This document shows positions 48,893 through 61,463 of a stretch of DNA of 64,000 bases, in pieces. A model generated the notes under the pieces. That model was given only the letters and a program-made list of their open reading frames with translations. It was not told the origin of the DNA and made no database searches. Both the position numbers and the translations under genes were made by a program. The stretch is from Lobulomyces angularis (taxonomy: Eukaryota > Chytridiomycota > Chytridiomycetes > Lobulomycetales > Lobulomycetaceae), in contig JADHYX010000036.1 in assembly GCA_027604685.1 (NCBI GenBank), positions 1 to 64,000 on the forward strand, given 5' to 3'. Numbering within the stretch: the stretch's first letter is position 1; each line of letters opens with the position of its first letter.

Positions 48893-50448
48893 TTACATTC
48901 CATTGTGTTTAATTCCTAAAACCTTTGACCACTTTAACAAGCTTATGGCATTGGCTTCTTCATAATATCTTTTACCATTTTCTCTAACATTTAATGGATC
49001 AACATCAGGATTTGATAACAATACTTTCAGCTCCTCCAGTGTATCAAACTGGTAAAAGAACCTAGATAAATCTTCATTGTAAACTTCAATGTAATTAAAC
49101 CAATCTTTAAGACTTCAAAAAAAATTAAAAAATTTTTAGAAAAAATTTTATAAAATTGTTCCAATGTATACCCCGAATTAATACAATTGGCAAGATGTTT
49201 GTGATCATCAATATCAAATCCAGGTATAACAATCATTTCTTTTAGTAGTCGTGGTGTAGGAACGTAAGTTACAACACCTTGTGATAAATTTTCATATAAC
49301 TTCATTGTACTAGTTTGATATGGGAAAAACAGTAAGGCTTTATATTGCGCAACTTTGCTTGGTCCACCGTAAAGAGCGGGTAGGATTCTGACTTTGATTC
49401 CTGAGTCTAAGACCATCTTTGTGAAAACTTTAGTGAAACCATGATCATGTATGGCAGGTAACTGGGCTTCCTCTTCACTTATCGGCTCCGCTTCTGGCAA
49501 ATTACTGTATCCAAAGGGCCTAATTAGAGTAAAATCTTGGTAATTACCACCTAGTTTTATTTCACAATATTTAGCCTCCCACTAATAATGAACAATTATT
49601 ATTATTAGTTTAATTATAAATATTCGTGTATCATTACAGGATTGTTTTGAACCCAGATAATTTCAGCACCACTTTTATTAGGGTAGTGACCTTTTCTTAC
49701 TAATTCGTAATACATTTCTTTATCTTCGTTAAACAAGTTAAAGTCAAATCTATTTGTCGTAATGAATATTAATTTCTTTATAAAGCAGTTGCCCTCAATA
49801 ATGCTTTTCAAAATAAATCTTGCGTCAGGATTTACGTCAGCCACTAAAATTATATCATAATTTGAACAAAATTTTTTGGCGGTGCCTAATATTTATGTTA
49901 TAGTTAATAAAAGTTTTTTAAAGATATAATAAGATATACCATCTTGTATAAGTTTTTCTGCTTGTTCATTGGTCTGCCCATAAAAACTTAATTTCCTTGA
50001 GTGGTATTCTGTATACTCAAATTTCAATTTAGTAGATAGGTATTTGAAGTCCTATATTTATTTTAAAAAAAGATTTAAAAATATTTAAGAAATTATATAT
50101 AAATGCAATACATTTGAAGTGCCATGATGTCCATTCACTTTTTTTATAAAAAAACCAAATTTAATTTTTTATGGATAAAAAATAACAATTGATAACATAC
50201 AAAACAGAATTCTGGGTGGACGAAAGTAAATTGATGAACCAAGATATAATGAGNNNNNNNNNNCAGCGCATCTTTTAATAAACAAAAAAGATTTAATTAT
50301 ATAGTTTACCAGTCAGAAGAATGATTTTAAAATAAATAAAAAATAGAATTTTTACCATTCTTAAAATCTTAAAAACAGGGTTAGTTGAGTGTGTACTAAC
50401 TTTCACATAAGATGGTAAATTTGAAGGAAAATTTGAAAACAATCTCAT
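48893..50448 (-). CDS. Glycosyltransferase-like protein, gene interrupted by assembly gap
   Basis: About 400 residues, GT-B-like in character. Exon 1 (50356-50448) encodes MRLFSNFPSNLPSYVKVSTH and ends KILRM. Exon 2 starts ATGCGCTG at 50271 and runs into the 10-N gap, resuming as LGSSIYFRPPRILF. Then LNGHHGTSNDFKYLSTKL, a Gly-rich loop as in Rossmann folds; SNYDIILVADVNPDARFILK; KLIFITTNRFDFNL followed by acidic and Tyr residues; EIIWVQNNPWEAKYCEIKLG; and KALLFFPYQTSTMKLYENLS with GVVTYVPTP near the sugar-nucleotide side of such folds. The stop is at 48893-48895. NRFD and NNPWE recall a group of fungal glycosyltransferase-like proteins, but I cannot name substrate or family firmly. The gap length is unknown, so residues are missing in exon 2. 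Confidence 0.6.
50254..50263. other. Assembly gap (10 N)
   Basis: Ten N bases, the usual placeholder for a scaffold join of unknown size. It lies inside the second exon of the glycosyltransferase-like gene, so the true distance and some coding bases are not known. Confidence 0.99.
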
Positions 50449-51068
50449 GAATTCTATTTAATAAATGAAATAAAATATAAATGCTATAAGATAAAACGAA
50501 AAAACGGAGAAAAAAAATAAAATAAAATTAAGATAAAATGATAAAAAATTTAAGAAATGACTTTAAATTTTTGTAAGAGGATATATTTTTTTTTTTTTTT
50601 TTAAAATCAGATTTTTTTTTTTTACGCACAAGCCCCCAAAAATGTTAGTAAAAACAATTCATTAATATTGATTAAAAGTAAACACTTTAATTAGAAAAAT
50701 CCATCAATTTAACTTTAAAAAGCTGATCTAGCACTAACAAATTATAATAAAATTTTAAAAAGAAAAAATAAAAAAATATCTTTTCAAGTCCTTCAGAGTA
50801 TCAAAATTCTGAAAGATGCCAATCTAAATCTTATTATACAGAAAGAAATTGTAATTTATGTTATTAGGATATTTGTTAAATTGAGTTTTTGTCTCCATAA
50901 AAAAATGAAATGGCCATAGCAAAGTTGAATAGTTATTTACTGATATATTTAAATTAAACATAGCTTTTCTCGTTTATATAAAAATTTACATGAACTTCAA
51001 TCAAAAAATTATATTTGAAAAATTATTTTTGTTTTTGTTATTAAATTTATTTCTTTGCTAATATTATT
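50449..51068 (-). pseudogene. Decayed duplicate of the 3' end of the glycosyltransferase-like gene
   Basis: Bases 50677-50743 match 48806-48872 (just 3' of the intact gene) at roughly 80 percent by eye, including the shared core AGCTGATCTAG/CGCTGATCTAG. Further on, about 50785-50865 resembles the coding segment at 49015-49100 (minus-strand TTTGATAC[AT]CTG[GA]AGGA...), but with stops. The intervening coding end is shortened from about 110 to about 40 bp. This fits an old tandem duplication that has since decayed. The rest of the interval to ORC5 shows no gene. Confidence 0.6.
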
Positions 51069-52813
51069 CTAGTTGTTAGAATGTAAATAATTGTCCAATA
51101 AAAATCCTACTGTTTTCCCTAAATTTTTACATTGCTGATAGCCAATGTTACATTTTAGTTTAAAAATGTCCAATCCTCCTCCATTCAATCCTCCAATTTT
51201 CAGTAAAAGTTTTAAATTACATAAGGATTTGATCTGAAATTGTATTTCTGAAGTATTACTTTCCTCAGGGCATGGTAAAATAGATTGAAAAATCGCTAGC
51301 ATTCTTTCCACTGGAAACGACTTAGGTCCTAATAACCTGGGATTTATCTTTTTGTTGTAAGAGTAAATTTTTTTTTATTTTATTTTAAAAAAATTAGTAC
51401 TCTGTTTGCTATGGTACTTTTCCGGGTACCTTTAGTGCGTTTCTTCCCCTCTCCAAGCTTTGTGAAGTATCTTTGGTCAAATTTAGGAGGATTAAAGCTA
51501 GCTAAGAAACTGGCAAATAATAAAAATTTACTGTAGTAGGGTAATTCCAAGGATAATCCATCTAAAAAAGAAATTTTAAATGATTTCGTATAATACAAAA
51601 AAAATTTCTAACTTTCTTGCTGGTCCCTGTATTTTAACAATCTAGTCTCTTCAATATCAACTTTCTCCTTTTTTAATCTATTTTCCCATTCTAAAGATGA
51701 AATATCTCTTAAATACAAAGATGATCCGAAACTTTCTAAAGTTTTTTCAAAATTTTTATGAAGTTTGAATGTCTCACATTCAAGTACTTAAATGAAAAAA
51801 AAAAAAAAAAAATTAATTAAAAAAAGAAATACCAGTACTACTTATTTTTTTCAATACATACTTTTTCCATTTTTCACAGGGTCTATGTATTTCTCAAATA
51901 ACATTTTACTAATATATCTCAGCTCTCGCAAATCTCTACACCCTTTTTCATAAGATTCGATTATCAAATTTAGGTATATTAAATAAAGATTATCATCTTT
52001 CACATCATACGGTTTTTCTTTTAATAAAATAGCCAGCATTTCATCTTTAGTAAAATTTTTAAAGTGAACAAAATTTGTTAAATTAAAGGTATTTGTTATA
52101 TCTTGAAAATTATCAAAAGTCTGATTCGAAATTAAAACTACTCCAAATTTTTTTTTTGTCTAAAAAAATAAAAAAAAAAAATATTTTAAAAGTTTTTATA
52201 ATACCATTTCATAAATTTTTGGTAAAGCTCTCAGGATATTACAATTTCGCCCCCAGGATAATAATATTTGAGCGTTATCAATTATCTTTCGTGTAAAATA
52301 AAAATTATTAAAACTTAAAGAATATGATACTCGTACAATATATCTGCTACTCAACGAATCAGCTGCATGAAGGTCAACTAAATTATTTAAAGAAAAAACG
52401 AATTCATTAAAATCATCTATTCTAGTCTCTAAGTTTTGAACTTCAAAAATTTCAGTCTTCGCATCCTCCAAAGAACTCAAATACTTTTTTTCAAACTTAT
52501 ACTCCCTTTTTTTAAATTGATTAATGATCGTTTCAAACATCAACTTTTGATTAAAACATTGAATTACATCAACAAAACTAAACCTATTTCCTCTATTTGT
52601 ATTCTTTAAATTTAGTTCCACATTTTCTATAACTTTCTTGACTAAAAATGTTTTTCCTGTTGATGGTTGCCCATAGATGAATGTGAATGGAACCGCCACA
52701 ACCTTAGTATTTTTTATCCAGTTAGTAAATATTTTAATGGAAAGATTACTTGTATTTGTTCTTACACTTGAAAGCAACTTTTCTAATTTGAAAAATTCAT
52801 CCTTTTTCACCAT
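51069..52813 (-). CDS. ORC5: Origin recognition complex subunit 5 (ORC5)
   Basis: AAA+ subunit of ORC, which marks replication origins and loads MCM helicase. About 480 residues in six or so exons. The Walker A motif GQPSTGKT at residues 48-55 is intact, followed by [19 protein letters not shown], the family's first lid region. Walker B reads [10 protein letters not shown], with no acidic second residue; ORC5 is not expected to hydrolyse ATP. Then [14 protein letters not shown] (sensor 1 strand). The C-terminal winged-helix part has the ORC5-specific [45 protein letters not shown] and [20 protein letters not shown], then KLKCNIGYQ. The last block separates it from ORC4. Confidence 0.9.
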
Positions 52814-54184
52814 TTTTTGAAAACTTGATGAAAGAAAAATAAAATTAACTAGGGTTAACTACCCGTCTGGTTACACAAATATTACAAAATTAAAATTTGT
52901 GATGAAAATAAAAAAAAAAATACAGGAGAAAAAAAAAATCATCATTGTAAAAAAAGAAAAAAAATTTACAAAGAGGAAAAAGAAAAAAAAAATTAGTTTA
53001 TTTTTTTGGTAAGAGGAAAATACGCCTCTAGCACTGGTATTGGACTGAGATTACTAAAACTCCTGGTTCCTCTATCTTTTTTTTCTTTTTCTTGAGAAAT
53101 AGTTGACCTTGAACTTGAAGAAGCTTCTGACTCTGACTTTTTTTGCTTTTCTATCCACTAGAAGTTTTGTAAAGGCCAAGTTGCATTGCGTACAAGTTAG
53201 TTTCACTCCAGTTTTTCTAGGGGTATCTTCAAACCATTTTCTGCAGTATCCTCTCCTACAATCAAAATATATTTTTGTTCAAGACTTAATTCAGGAGGAA
53301 AAGTCCATTCACTGCTATTTTTTTTATTGTAAACAACCGCCATCATCAACTTTTCACATTGGTGTTTCTTACTATGGCATAGCAATTTACATTTCAAGTC
53401 ATCTTCCAGCAAATTAAAAAATTTATCAAAGTCTAGGCGCTACCAAAATCCTGATTACATCTTTTTTATGAGATTTGGATTACACTAAAATTTGGGTCTT
53501 CATTTTCATATTTTACTTTTCAACAATGGTAATTTAGGTAACTAGGACTACTGAAAAACTATTGGTGTGACATTCAATATATCGAGGAATCCAGTTTAAC
53601 CTGAGTCAACAGAAGAAAGAGAACTCCTTAATTGTTTATTCATTAAATAACTGAGTTAAAAATTGATCTTATTCTACATTTGTGATTGCTTTTCATTAAA
53701 ACAGATTTTTATTGTAAAAGAATTGAAGTTCTTATCAGAAAATATGGCAATCACATAATCAAAAGTTAAACTTTTCCTTTCAGTAATTCGATACATTGCT
53801 CAGTGATTCTCGCTCGATTTGAAATAATTAGGATAATGGTAAAAAAGTTGTTATCAGCAATGACTCAAATTTATTGGTTAATGAACTGCTCTTAATATCT
53901 CAGATTTAAATATGTTAAGTGCACCGAAACTGCAACAATTATGATATCCATGCTGTAGTGAGCACATCAACACCACAATTTTGATCATACCTAAATTCTC
54001 TTTGAATTCTTTTAATTCAGGTGGTAATTTTGTGTTCATTATAGAGTGGATTTAAGTTATTAGTTGCAGTATTAGTAATTACATTGGTCCTAGAACATAT
54101 AGAAAGAGCTGGTTTTGTTAAAAAAATTTTCCAGTCAAAAGAAATTACTGCGGAGTTTTAATTTTTTTTCTCTTGAAGTCTTTG
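52814..54184. other. Long intergenic stretch with decayed minus-strand coding sequence
   Basis: 1.37 kb between ORC5 (-) and SPEF2 (+). Most of the minus strand between about 54050 and 53073 shows protein-like pieces in shifting frames, described separately. The first 200 bp next to ORC5 are A-rich and should contain its promoter; the last 130 bp precede SPEF2. Confidence 0.5.
53073..54050 (-). pseudogene. Broken reading frames, possibly a transposase remnant
   Basis: Minus-strand pieces: MNTKLPPELKEFKENLGMIK and VVLMCSLQHGYHNCC near 54040-53880; later LDFDKFFNLLEDDLKCKLLC and WTFPPELSLEQKYILIV down to about 53258; then, one base out of frame, RRGYCRKWFEDTPRKTGVKL, TCTQCNLAF and a Lys/Arg-rich tail ending at 53073. 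The last part has a C-x(n)-CxxC arrangement in a basic context, as at the C-terminus of PiggyBac-type transposases, and the piece before it would suit their helical linker. Stops and the frame break argue for a dead element. The family call is weak and rests on pattern alone. Confidence 0.3.
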
Positions 54185-57100
54185 ATGTCACAAATCCTCG
54201 CACAATGGTTAAACAAGGAAGTGTTCTTATCAAAAAAAGTCCCTCCGTCAGAGCTTGATTATTTCTTTTCAAATGCATATTACTACGGGTAATGAACAAA
54301 CAAATTTATGTATCATTAACCAAAAAATTATGTTTGGTTTACATCTTTAGTGAATTATTTCAGAAACTGCAATTAGAATTTGCTAATAATCTTACTGATT
54401 CAAAATCAGTAGAAGCAGTAGTGAGGAACTACACCATTATAGAGAAATTTTTGAGAGAGAATTTGGAAATTATCCTATCAGCCAATGAAGCAAAAGATTT
54501 AGCACTTGCGAAGAAAGGATGTGCTGCGGCTCTACTACATCAAATAAAAATTGCAGCTATAAGAAAAAAGTCGTTAAATCGAAAACTTTTTCACAAGGAA
54601 GATTTAGAAGGTTTTAATTTTATACATAAAATCTTGTAATGGTGTTTTTAAAGGTTTAGGGCTACCTATCTTGCCATTTAAATTTGAAGATCCATCAAAA
54701 AAGTTATATAACGAGGAACAAAAAAAAATTTTTGCTGAATTATTAACGGCGAAGTTGACTTCAGATAAACATTTGACTAATATTTTCAGTACACTAGTGA
54801 GTCTGTCGATGGCAGTACCAAAAATTGAAAAAAAGCAAGAAAATATTAATTTACTGAATAACCTTGATGTAAACAATGTATTCATATATTAAGCGAAGAT
54901 AAAATATTAACAAATGAAAATTAAAATTTATTTAGAAATTAAACCCAGTAGTGGCAGACGTTAGCCTACAACTAAAAAAATTGGAAAATGCTGTAAATCC
55001 CAATGCGTTTGCTGCTACTAGTACTGATGATATTGTGGAAAATTTAGTTGATAAACAAAGAGCTGATGCTAATTCCATTAAGCAATTTTTAGCTATAAAA
55101 GCACCAATGGATTCAGTCCAGCATATGAAACTTCTAAAAATTAAGGCTCCTAGCATACTAGGCACAGAAGAAGTCCAAAAGCAGTTGGATAATATAAGAG
55201 TAATATTATTGAGATATTTCATGATTTTAATGCTCTGTTCAGATCAAAAAACTTGAAGAAGCAAATACTAGAAAAAGTAACGAGAGCAAACGCAGAAAAG
55301 CCGCGATATTGGAAAGAAAGAGATTGGAACAACAAGAAATAGTCAGTATTGAGGAAAGTGTTTTAGAAACTATTGTTAATATATCAAAACAAGAGAGAAG
55401 ACTAGCAGCAGAGTAATGAACTCAATCTGGTTTAAACAACTAATAAAAATTATTTTGTAATAGTCTGTTCAAAATTCGTCGCGAGAAAGATGTTGAACGA
55501 GAAAACCGAATAGTAATAGCAAACAAGTTTAATGCTTTACGTCAAACCGAATTTGAGGAAGCAATAGCGCAAAGGCATTTACTTTATGTGCAAATGAAAG
55601 AAGAAAACAAAGAAAGGGATGCCAAAATTTTAACGGAGCATGCTAATTACCTTAGTAAAAAACGCGTGGAACATCATAAGCTAACCTTGCAGTATTGTGA
55701 AACTTTAATGGAGAATTTATTGGGATTTGTATTTAAAGTATAAAAATTTCAATTCTTTTCTACCATTTACCATTTTTAGGTTTCTGAATACAACAATGAA
55801 AATTTCATGCGACCTGTTCCGAGGAATATTTATAGAAATTGGATGAATGAACTTTTTAAATACGAACTAGTTAAAAAAGAAATAAATTCTACAGGCAATG
55901 TTGAAGATAAAATTGATACAATTGTGGAAAGAACAGAAAATTCACAGTCGAGTTTAACGACTCACGCTCATGAATATGAGAACCTGGAAATTATCGACGA
56001 GGAAGAATTTAGAGAGTACATGAATGGGGAAGGAGTTTGGAGTTTTGATAAAGACAGGTTTTATTTTTTTTGTTTTTTTCTTTGATTTATTTACGAATGT
56101 TTAGAGCTGAAAAGATTAAAGAACTGCTTACACCAATATATTCAATGATTGATACAATTTTTGATGTTATTTCTATACCAGAACAAGAGCCCGAGCAAAT
56201 AAAATCGTTTCCATTAAGATTATCCATTATTGGGAAACCATATAGTGGAAAATTTTCCATTGCCAAAGAAATATCCCGTTTATATGGACTTCCTATTATT
56301 TCCGCTGACGAGCTTGTGCAATCCGCTCTATGGTATAAAAAGAAACGTTAACTTGAGATTCAATTTCCTATTTAATAGTGAGGCAGTAGAGTCACAAGAA
56401 TTGGCATCACCATCAAAAGTTCAACTGAATCAAAAAAGAAACGGGCATACCGCCAAATTAGCAACAAAATCAGTAGGAGGCACTGATTCGCAATGTCCTA
56501 CTGATCAATATGTAACACAGCTGGTAACTGATGCCATTCAAAAGTTAACTGAGGGAGATGTTGATGGGCAAAAAAATTTTCCTGGATGGATATTATTAAA
56601 TTTTCCAAAGAATAGAGTACAAGCGCAGTTGCTAGAAAAAGAGTTGAGCGGGTATAATATACGTTTTTTAAAATTTTACTAGTCAACGGTAGTTAATATA
56701 ATTAATGTTTAGTTATGAAGATCCTAAACCAGCAAAGGGCCACTTGAAACGGTACGAAATTTTGTTAAAATAGGTTTTTATTTTTGAGAAACTAGTGGAA
56801 CAGTTCAAGCATCAAATAAAGAAAAGTTGGCTCCTCCTACTACGCTAGTGAATAGAAAAAAATCTGTGGCTACCTCAGATCACAAATTAGAAAAGCCTGT
56901 TGCAACCAGTGGTATAGATATAGTTATATTACTAGATGCGGAAGTTGAAAAATTGACTACCAGGCTTCAAAACACAAAGCATTCCCCAGAATATACACAG
57001 CTTACAGAATTAAATACAACTATGAGCTTATCAACCCTACCAGAAAAGCAGCTTGTGGAAGACTTGGACCGTCTTCATGAGCAAATTATTAATTTTGAGG

Positions 57101-60100
57101 AACAGGAAGATGTTCTGCGCGATTGGTTCTCCAAGTTTAATAATCTTCAAGTATATCAACATTTTTCTTTTTGACTAAAACAAAGATTTCTTTAAGACAG
57201 TAGAAACAAATTCGTCAGTCGAAGTAGCAGTAGGTAAAATTAACGAGATTATAAAGGAGTTTGCAATACGGAAAGAAAAAGATGATAAGTCAGAAGAAAT
57301 ATTAACCCAGATATTAGATACTAATGGTAATTATTTAAAAAGTGATTTCAATGCAAAAAATTTATTTAGAAGAGGGTCTTATGGAGTCCTCACCAACTCG
57401 GGATATTAATTCACCAAACACAAGTTTTGTTGATGAGGAAAAAAGAACAAAGTTATCTTCAGCAACAAAATCTTCAAGAGTTTTGACTGGTAAATCATCA
57501 GCCGAATCATTTACATACATTGATAATTATTTTAGAAGGAAGATTGAGAAGGATTTCTTCTCAGTTTAGAGATAAAAGTACTAAACTTGAAACAAATGTA
57601 ATTTAAATGAAATTTTATTATAGAAAATTCGGAACACAATACTTCATCAATCGAGTCATCACGCTTTTTAGCTTTAGATTCCCCTCAAACAAGTCCAACT
57701 AAATCTCTGGTGGTAGAAACTTTCAAAAAAGCATTATCAATAAATATTGCGGAAACATTGGCGGATCGTAATTCAAAATTTTACAAAAAATGTTAATTTT
57801 TTTTTTCCTTTTGGTAGGCTGGAACTTTATTGAATCAAACTACGCTATTTCATTAAAAAACTTTTTCAAAGTTCTAATAGTGGAAAAAGAGGAAATAAAA
57901 AAAATACTAAATCTGAAAAATTTGATTTTAAAAAACTACTTTTTGGCATCAGAATTAAATAAATTTGAGATTATTAAAATTTTTGAAATTGATTATGACG
58001 CTATCGATGATCACTTAAGAATTGATCCGGATGTAAAATGTGAACTTGTTCAACGCCTTAATGATCTAATGGGTAAGCATTTGAACAAAAAAAACTTTTT
58101 TTTGTTTTATAAGTACTTTTACCGTAAATGATTAGAAAATTTGTGGGAGTTGTCGGACAAGCGACTAGATGAAAGGTAAAAACTTCAATTTTTTTTTTAA
58201 CACTAGTTTATTTTTGCTGCATTACAGTGAAAGAGAAATAAGATCATCCCTGGAAGAAAAATGGATGGAAACAAATATAAACAAAGTTACCAAAGTGTAT
58301 TTAAGTGCAATGCAAGCGGAGGTTGATAGGTACACTTTAACTAGGCAGTTGGTGGAGGATTATTTCAATGAAACTACTAATTCGGTAAATGATATTAAAC
58401 TAATTGTTAACTTTTATATCAAGACAGCTACATCTTTAAACATAATTTCAGTATTAGATCAAAATTCAACTGTTGCTTCAGGTACAAAAGTTATTTTTAA
58501 TTACTTATGTGTGTTTGAAAAGACTTCACGCAGTTACTTTTGAAAAAATTGGATACATTCAATCAAGATCACAAATTTAATCACCCAATTACTTCTCTTT
58601 CAAGTAATAATTCAAGTGATGGGGCAGCACATTACATCGAAATGATGTTTATGGACAAAAATGTAAAAACTGAGCAAATGGTGGATGTCTCAAGATTTAA
58701 AGGTTCTGCTATGCCATCTGAATCAGATATTGATTCAACGGAAAAAACTGAGAATGTAGGAACTTTATTAGATAAAAGTGTAGAAGATATATTTTCTAAA
58801 TTGAATAATGTTTCAAATGTTGGTTCAAACACAAACATTGAAATAGTTTTGGTGAACGAACCACAACCTACTTCTAATTATGGTATGGAATTAAACTTTA
58901 AAGATCCTTGATATAGAAATATATTGCATTTTTTTTTACCATTTCAGAAGCTGACGACCAAAAAAAGTTACTGAAAACTATACTTGAAAATGAATTAACG
59001 TTGCTGAAATGGAATTTAGAGAGAATAAAAGAGATTGGAAATAGACACATAACGGTAATTAAAGTTTACAATTTTAAAATTTATGGAGTTTATTTTAATA
59101 TATTGATAAATTTAGCAATTAAAAAATGATGGAATAGAGTTTTTTATAAATTTATTTGGTCTGAATAATTATAGATTTAGCCAAGAAATGGAATTCATAA
59201 AAGAAGTTTCAACTTTGATAAAAAATACTCTTGATTCAGAAAGTTTGTTGAACTTAAAATTGTCAAGAGAAATAATAGAGTATGACAAAAAATTTGAAAT
59301 AAAAATTTTTAATTTTTTTGAAAATCAAGTAAAGGAGGTAAAAATTAATATTTCATTGAATTTTAATTTTTGATAACTCTAGCCAAAATCTAAGCCATTA
59401 ACGAGTGGTAAGTAAGAAATTGCACTGACAACGAAGCTGACTTATTTTTAAGCTCCCTTCCTGTTTACATTATTGCAACTTCAAAATCTGTACAAACTAT
59501 TTGAAGAGGTATTAAGAAACTTTTTAATTTTATTAAGTATCAAAGAATTCAAGTGGCGGAGAAATTTGTTCAAAAGAACAATTTATAGATACTTTTCAAA
59601 ACACATCTAGACTTTTTGATGATAAAATAATTCCGAAAATATTATCAAATTCTAGTTCTCATCAGTTAGGAAAGGTAAAGTTATAACGAAAATATTAAGG
59701 TGTGTCTAAGTTTTGAAGATGTTTGATGTATATGCAAACAATGGGAATATTTTAAACTGGAAAAAGATGTTGTTATTTGATTGCAAAATGGCACATCCAC
59801 TGGATGAACAATACTTGAAGAATGTTAAAACTGAACTAAAGGTTTTGGAATCTGATAATTATGGAAAAGTAAGTGTAGCATTGCATCATATTCTTATTTA
59901 TTAAATTTTTAAGGTCACCCTTAAGAGTTTTATGGAACTGTTAGTTTCTTCATTGGAGGAACGTATTGGAACTACGGTTGCTATTGATGAAAACATTGCT
60001 AGTTCGACGTCAATATATGATTTTGTTACAGTATTTATTAATTTAATAATGTTTTAAAATTTTAAATCACAATAGGCATGCAAAAATGGAATAAACTTGA

Positions 60101-60348
60101 TAAACAATGCAAACCAAGAATTTTCAGAAATGTATGAAAACAATTGCGAAGTCCAATTAGATTGGCATAAAATTACAGAGGAACCTTTAAAACATGAAAT
60201 TTTTGTGAATTTGAATGTTGAAATGTTTGAAAAGTTTTTTGATGTTGTGTTATTGTTGGAAAAAGAAATATTTGATGTAGAAAAAGTGTCAAAAATTGAG
60301 CTTGCCGAAAAATTGAATGAAAATGAAATAACTCAAAATTCCGTTTAA
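54185..60348 (+). CDS. SPEF2: SPEF2/CPC1-like ciliary central-pair protein
   Basis: Component of the axonemal central apparatus (C1b projection; Chlamydomonas CPC1), needed for flagellar beating. About 1,600 residues in some 25 exons. The N-terminal calponin-homology-like domain starts MSQILAQWLNKEVFLSKKV (human MSEILCQWLNKELKVSRTV), then ELFQKLQLEF, NEAKDLALAKKGCAAALLHQ and IKIAAIRKKS. A long coiled coil follows (KRRKAAILERKRLEQQEIV, HHKLTLQYCETLMENLLGFV). Next MNELFKY, EEFREYMNGEGVW, and the adenylate-kinase-like domain LRLSIIGKPYSGKFSIAKEI, GLPIISADELVQSAL and FPGWILLNFPKNRVQAQLLE. The P-loop reads GKPYSGKF: the Thr/Ser that should contact nucleotide is Phe. The C-terminal part is helical and ends ENEITQNSV. 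It points, with TTLL1, to a motile flagellum. Confidence 0.9.
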
Positions 60349-60853
60349 GAATTTTTTGCTAATGTAAGTTGCATACTTTAGGGCTCTATTTAAAAAAATA
60401 TCTGATTTTTCAATATTAAATATAAAATGGAAATATAACAGGATACTTGAATAACAAATCGTTTTGCCAAAGTAAATTTCATAGTAGTGATTAGGTGTTT
60501 AATTTATCAAGAATTTCAGTGTTCATCTAAATTACTTATAAATGTGCTTAAGAAATAAATAAATATTGAACATTAAATCCACAAAGCACAAATAGGCGCA
60601 AAAAAATAAAGTTGTAAATATTACAAATCAGATTAGATGCACCCAGTGCATTTTAAGTGCTGAAAATATGTAGATAGCCTAACGACCCAACAACAGTTGT
60701 ATAGCATTACCAGTGGATAACCTAACCTCAAGAAAAATCAAGAAACGTCTGGAAAAATACCAATAGCAAGATCCCTATCACAAACAGAATTTATTCTGAG
60801 TTGTTCAAGATTAAATTGCATTTTTTAAATTTTTTTGTGTTACAGATAGAAAA
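60349..60853. other. Intergenic, no gene seen
   Basis: 505 bp between SPEF2 and PBDC1, both plus strand. The base composition is slightly less AT-extreme around 60650-60790, but no open frame is supported. Confidence 0.5.
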
Positions 60854-61463
60854 ATGGATATTAACGATTTAGGTTTTGGTGAAAATGCTGGTATTATTAT
60901 CTTTAATATATTGTTTTTTGATTACTATTCTTAATTGAATTTTTTATTTTCATTAGTTCCACTACCTTCCAATTTTGATGTGGTAAGCAGTTTTAATTGT
61001 TAGATTAATTAGTTTTGCTCTAAAAATTTGTGTTTAAAAGGAAAAGGATGGTAATAACTTAGAAGAAATTGAAAAGCAATGGGCGGTCAAAGCTTTTCAT
61101 CATGCTGAAACTTACGAGAATTTAATCAAAAAAGTTGACGGGAAAAAGTTAAAACTAACAAAAGACGACCTAAAACTTTATAAAGAATTTCGTGAAGCCT
61201 TTCCAGACTTAAATATAGCACAGTTAGATCAAGAAAGGGATTTCGGAGGAAGTCTAAATAAAGAAAAGTGGAGGAATTACATTGCTTCTTACGAAAAAAC
61301 AATTGAAGATTATAATTTTGGGACGCTGCTGCGATTAAATTCTAGTTTAGGATATCATGATAATGGGGTTGATAATACCATGTTTGCAACAAGATTACAA
61401 TTTTTGGCAATAGAAGTTGCTAGAAATATGGAAGGCCTGAATTCAAAAATGTTACTTTCTTAA
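60854..61463 (+). CDS. PBDC1: PBDC1 family protein (DUF757)
   Basis: Small conserved cytosolic protein; in yeast and animals the family is poorly characterised, with a proposed chaperone-type role. Three exons give 161 residues. Blocks aligned with human PBDC1: AVKAFHHAETYENLIKKVDG (human AEVYCNLISSVD), KLKLTKDDLKLYKEFREAFP (human FLKLTKVDDQIYSEFRKNF), LNKEKWRNYIASYEKTIEDY (human AKEKWRPFCLKFNGIVEDF), NFGTLLRLNSSLGYHDN (human NYGTLLRLDCSQGYTEE), TMFATRLQFLAIEVARNMEG. The acidic/lysine-rich tail of the human protein is missing. The short first exons end at GAAAATGCTG and GATGTG with ordinary donors. Confidence 0.93.

Noticed and set aside
58130..60348. Separate gene downstream of SPEF2
   Set aside because: Frames continue through ordinary short introns with no start context or terminator; total length suits a single SPEF2 protein.
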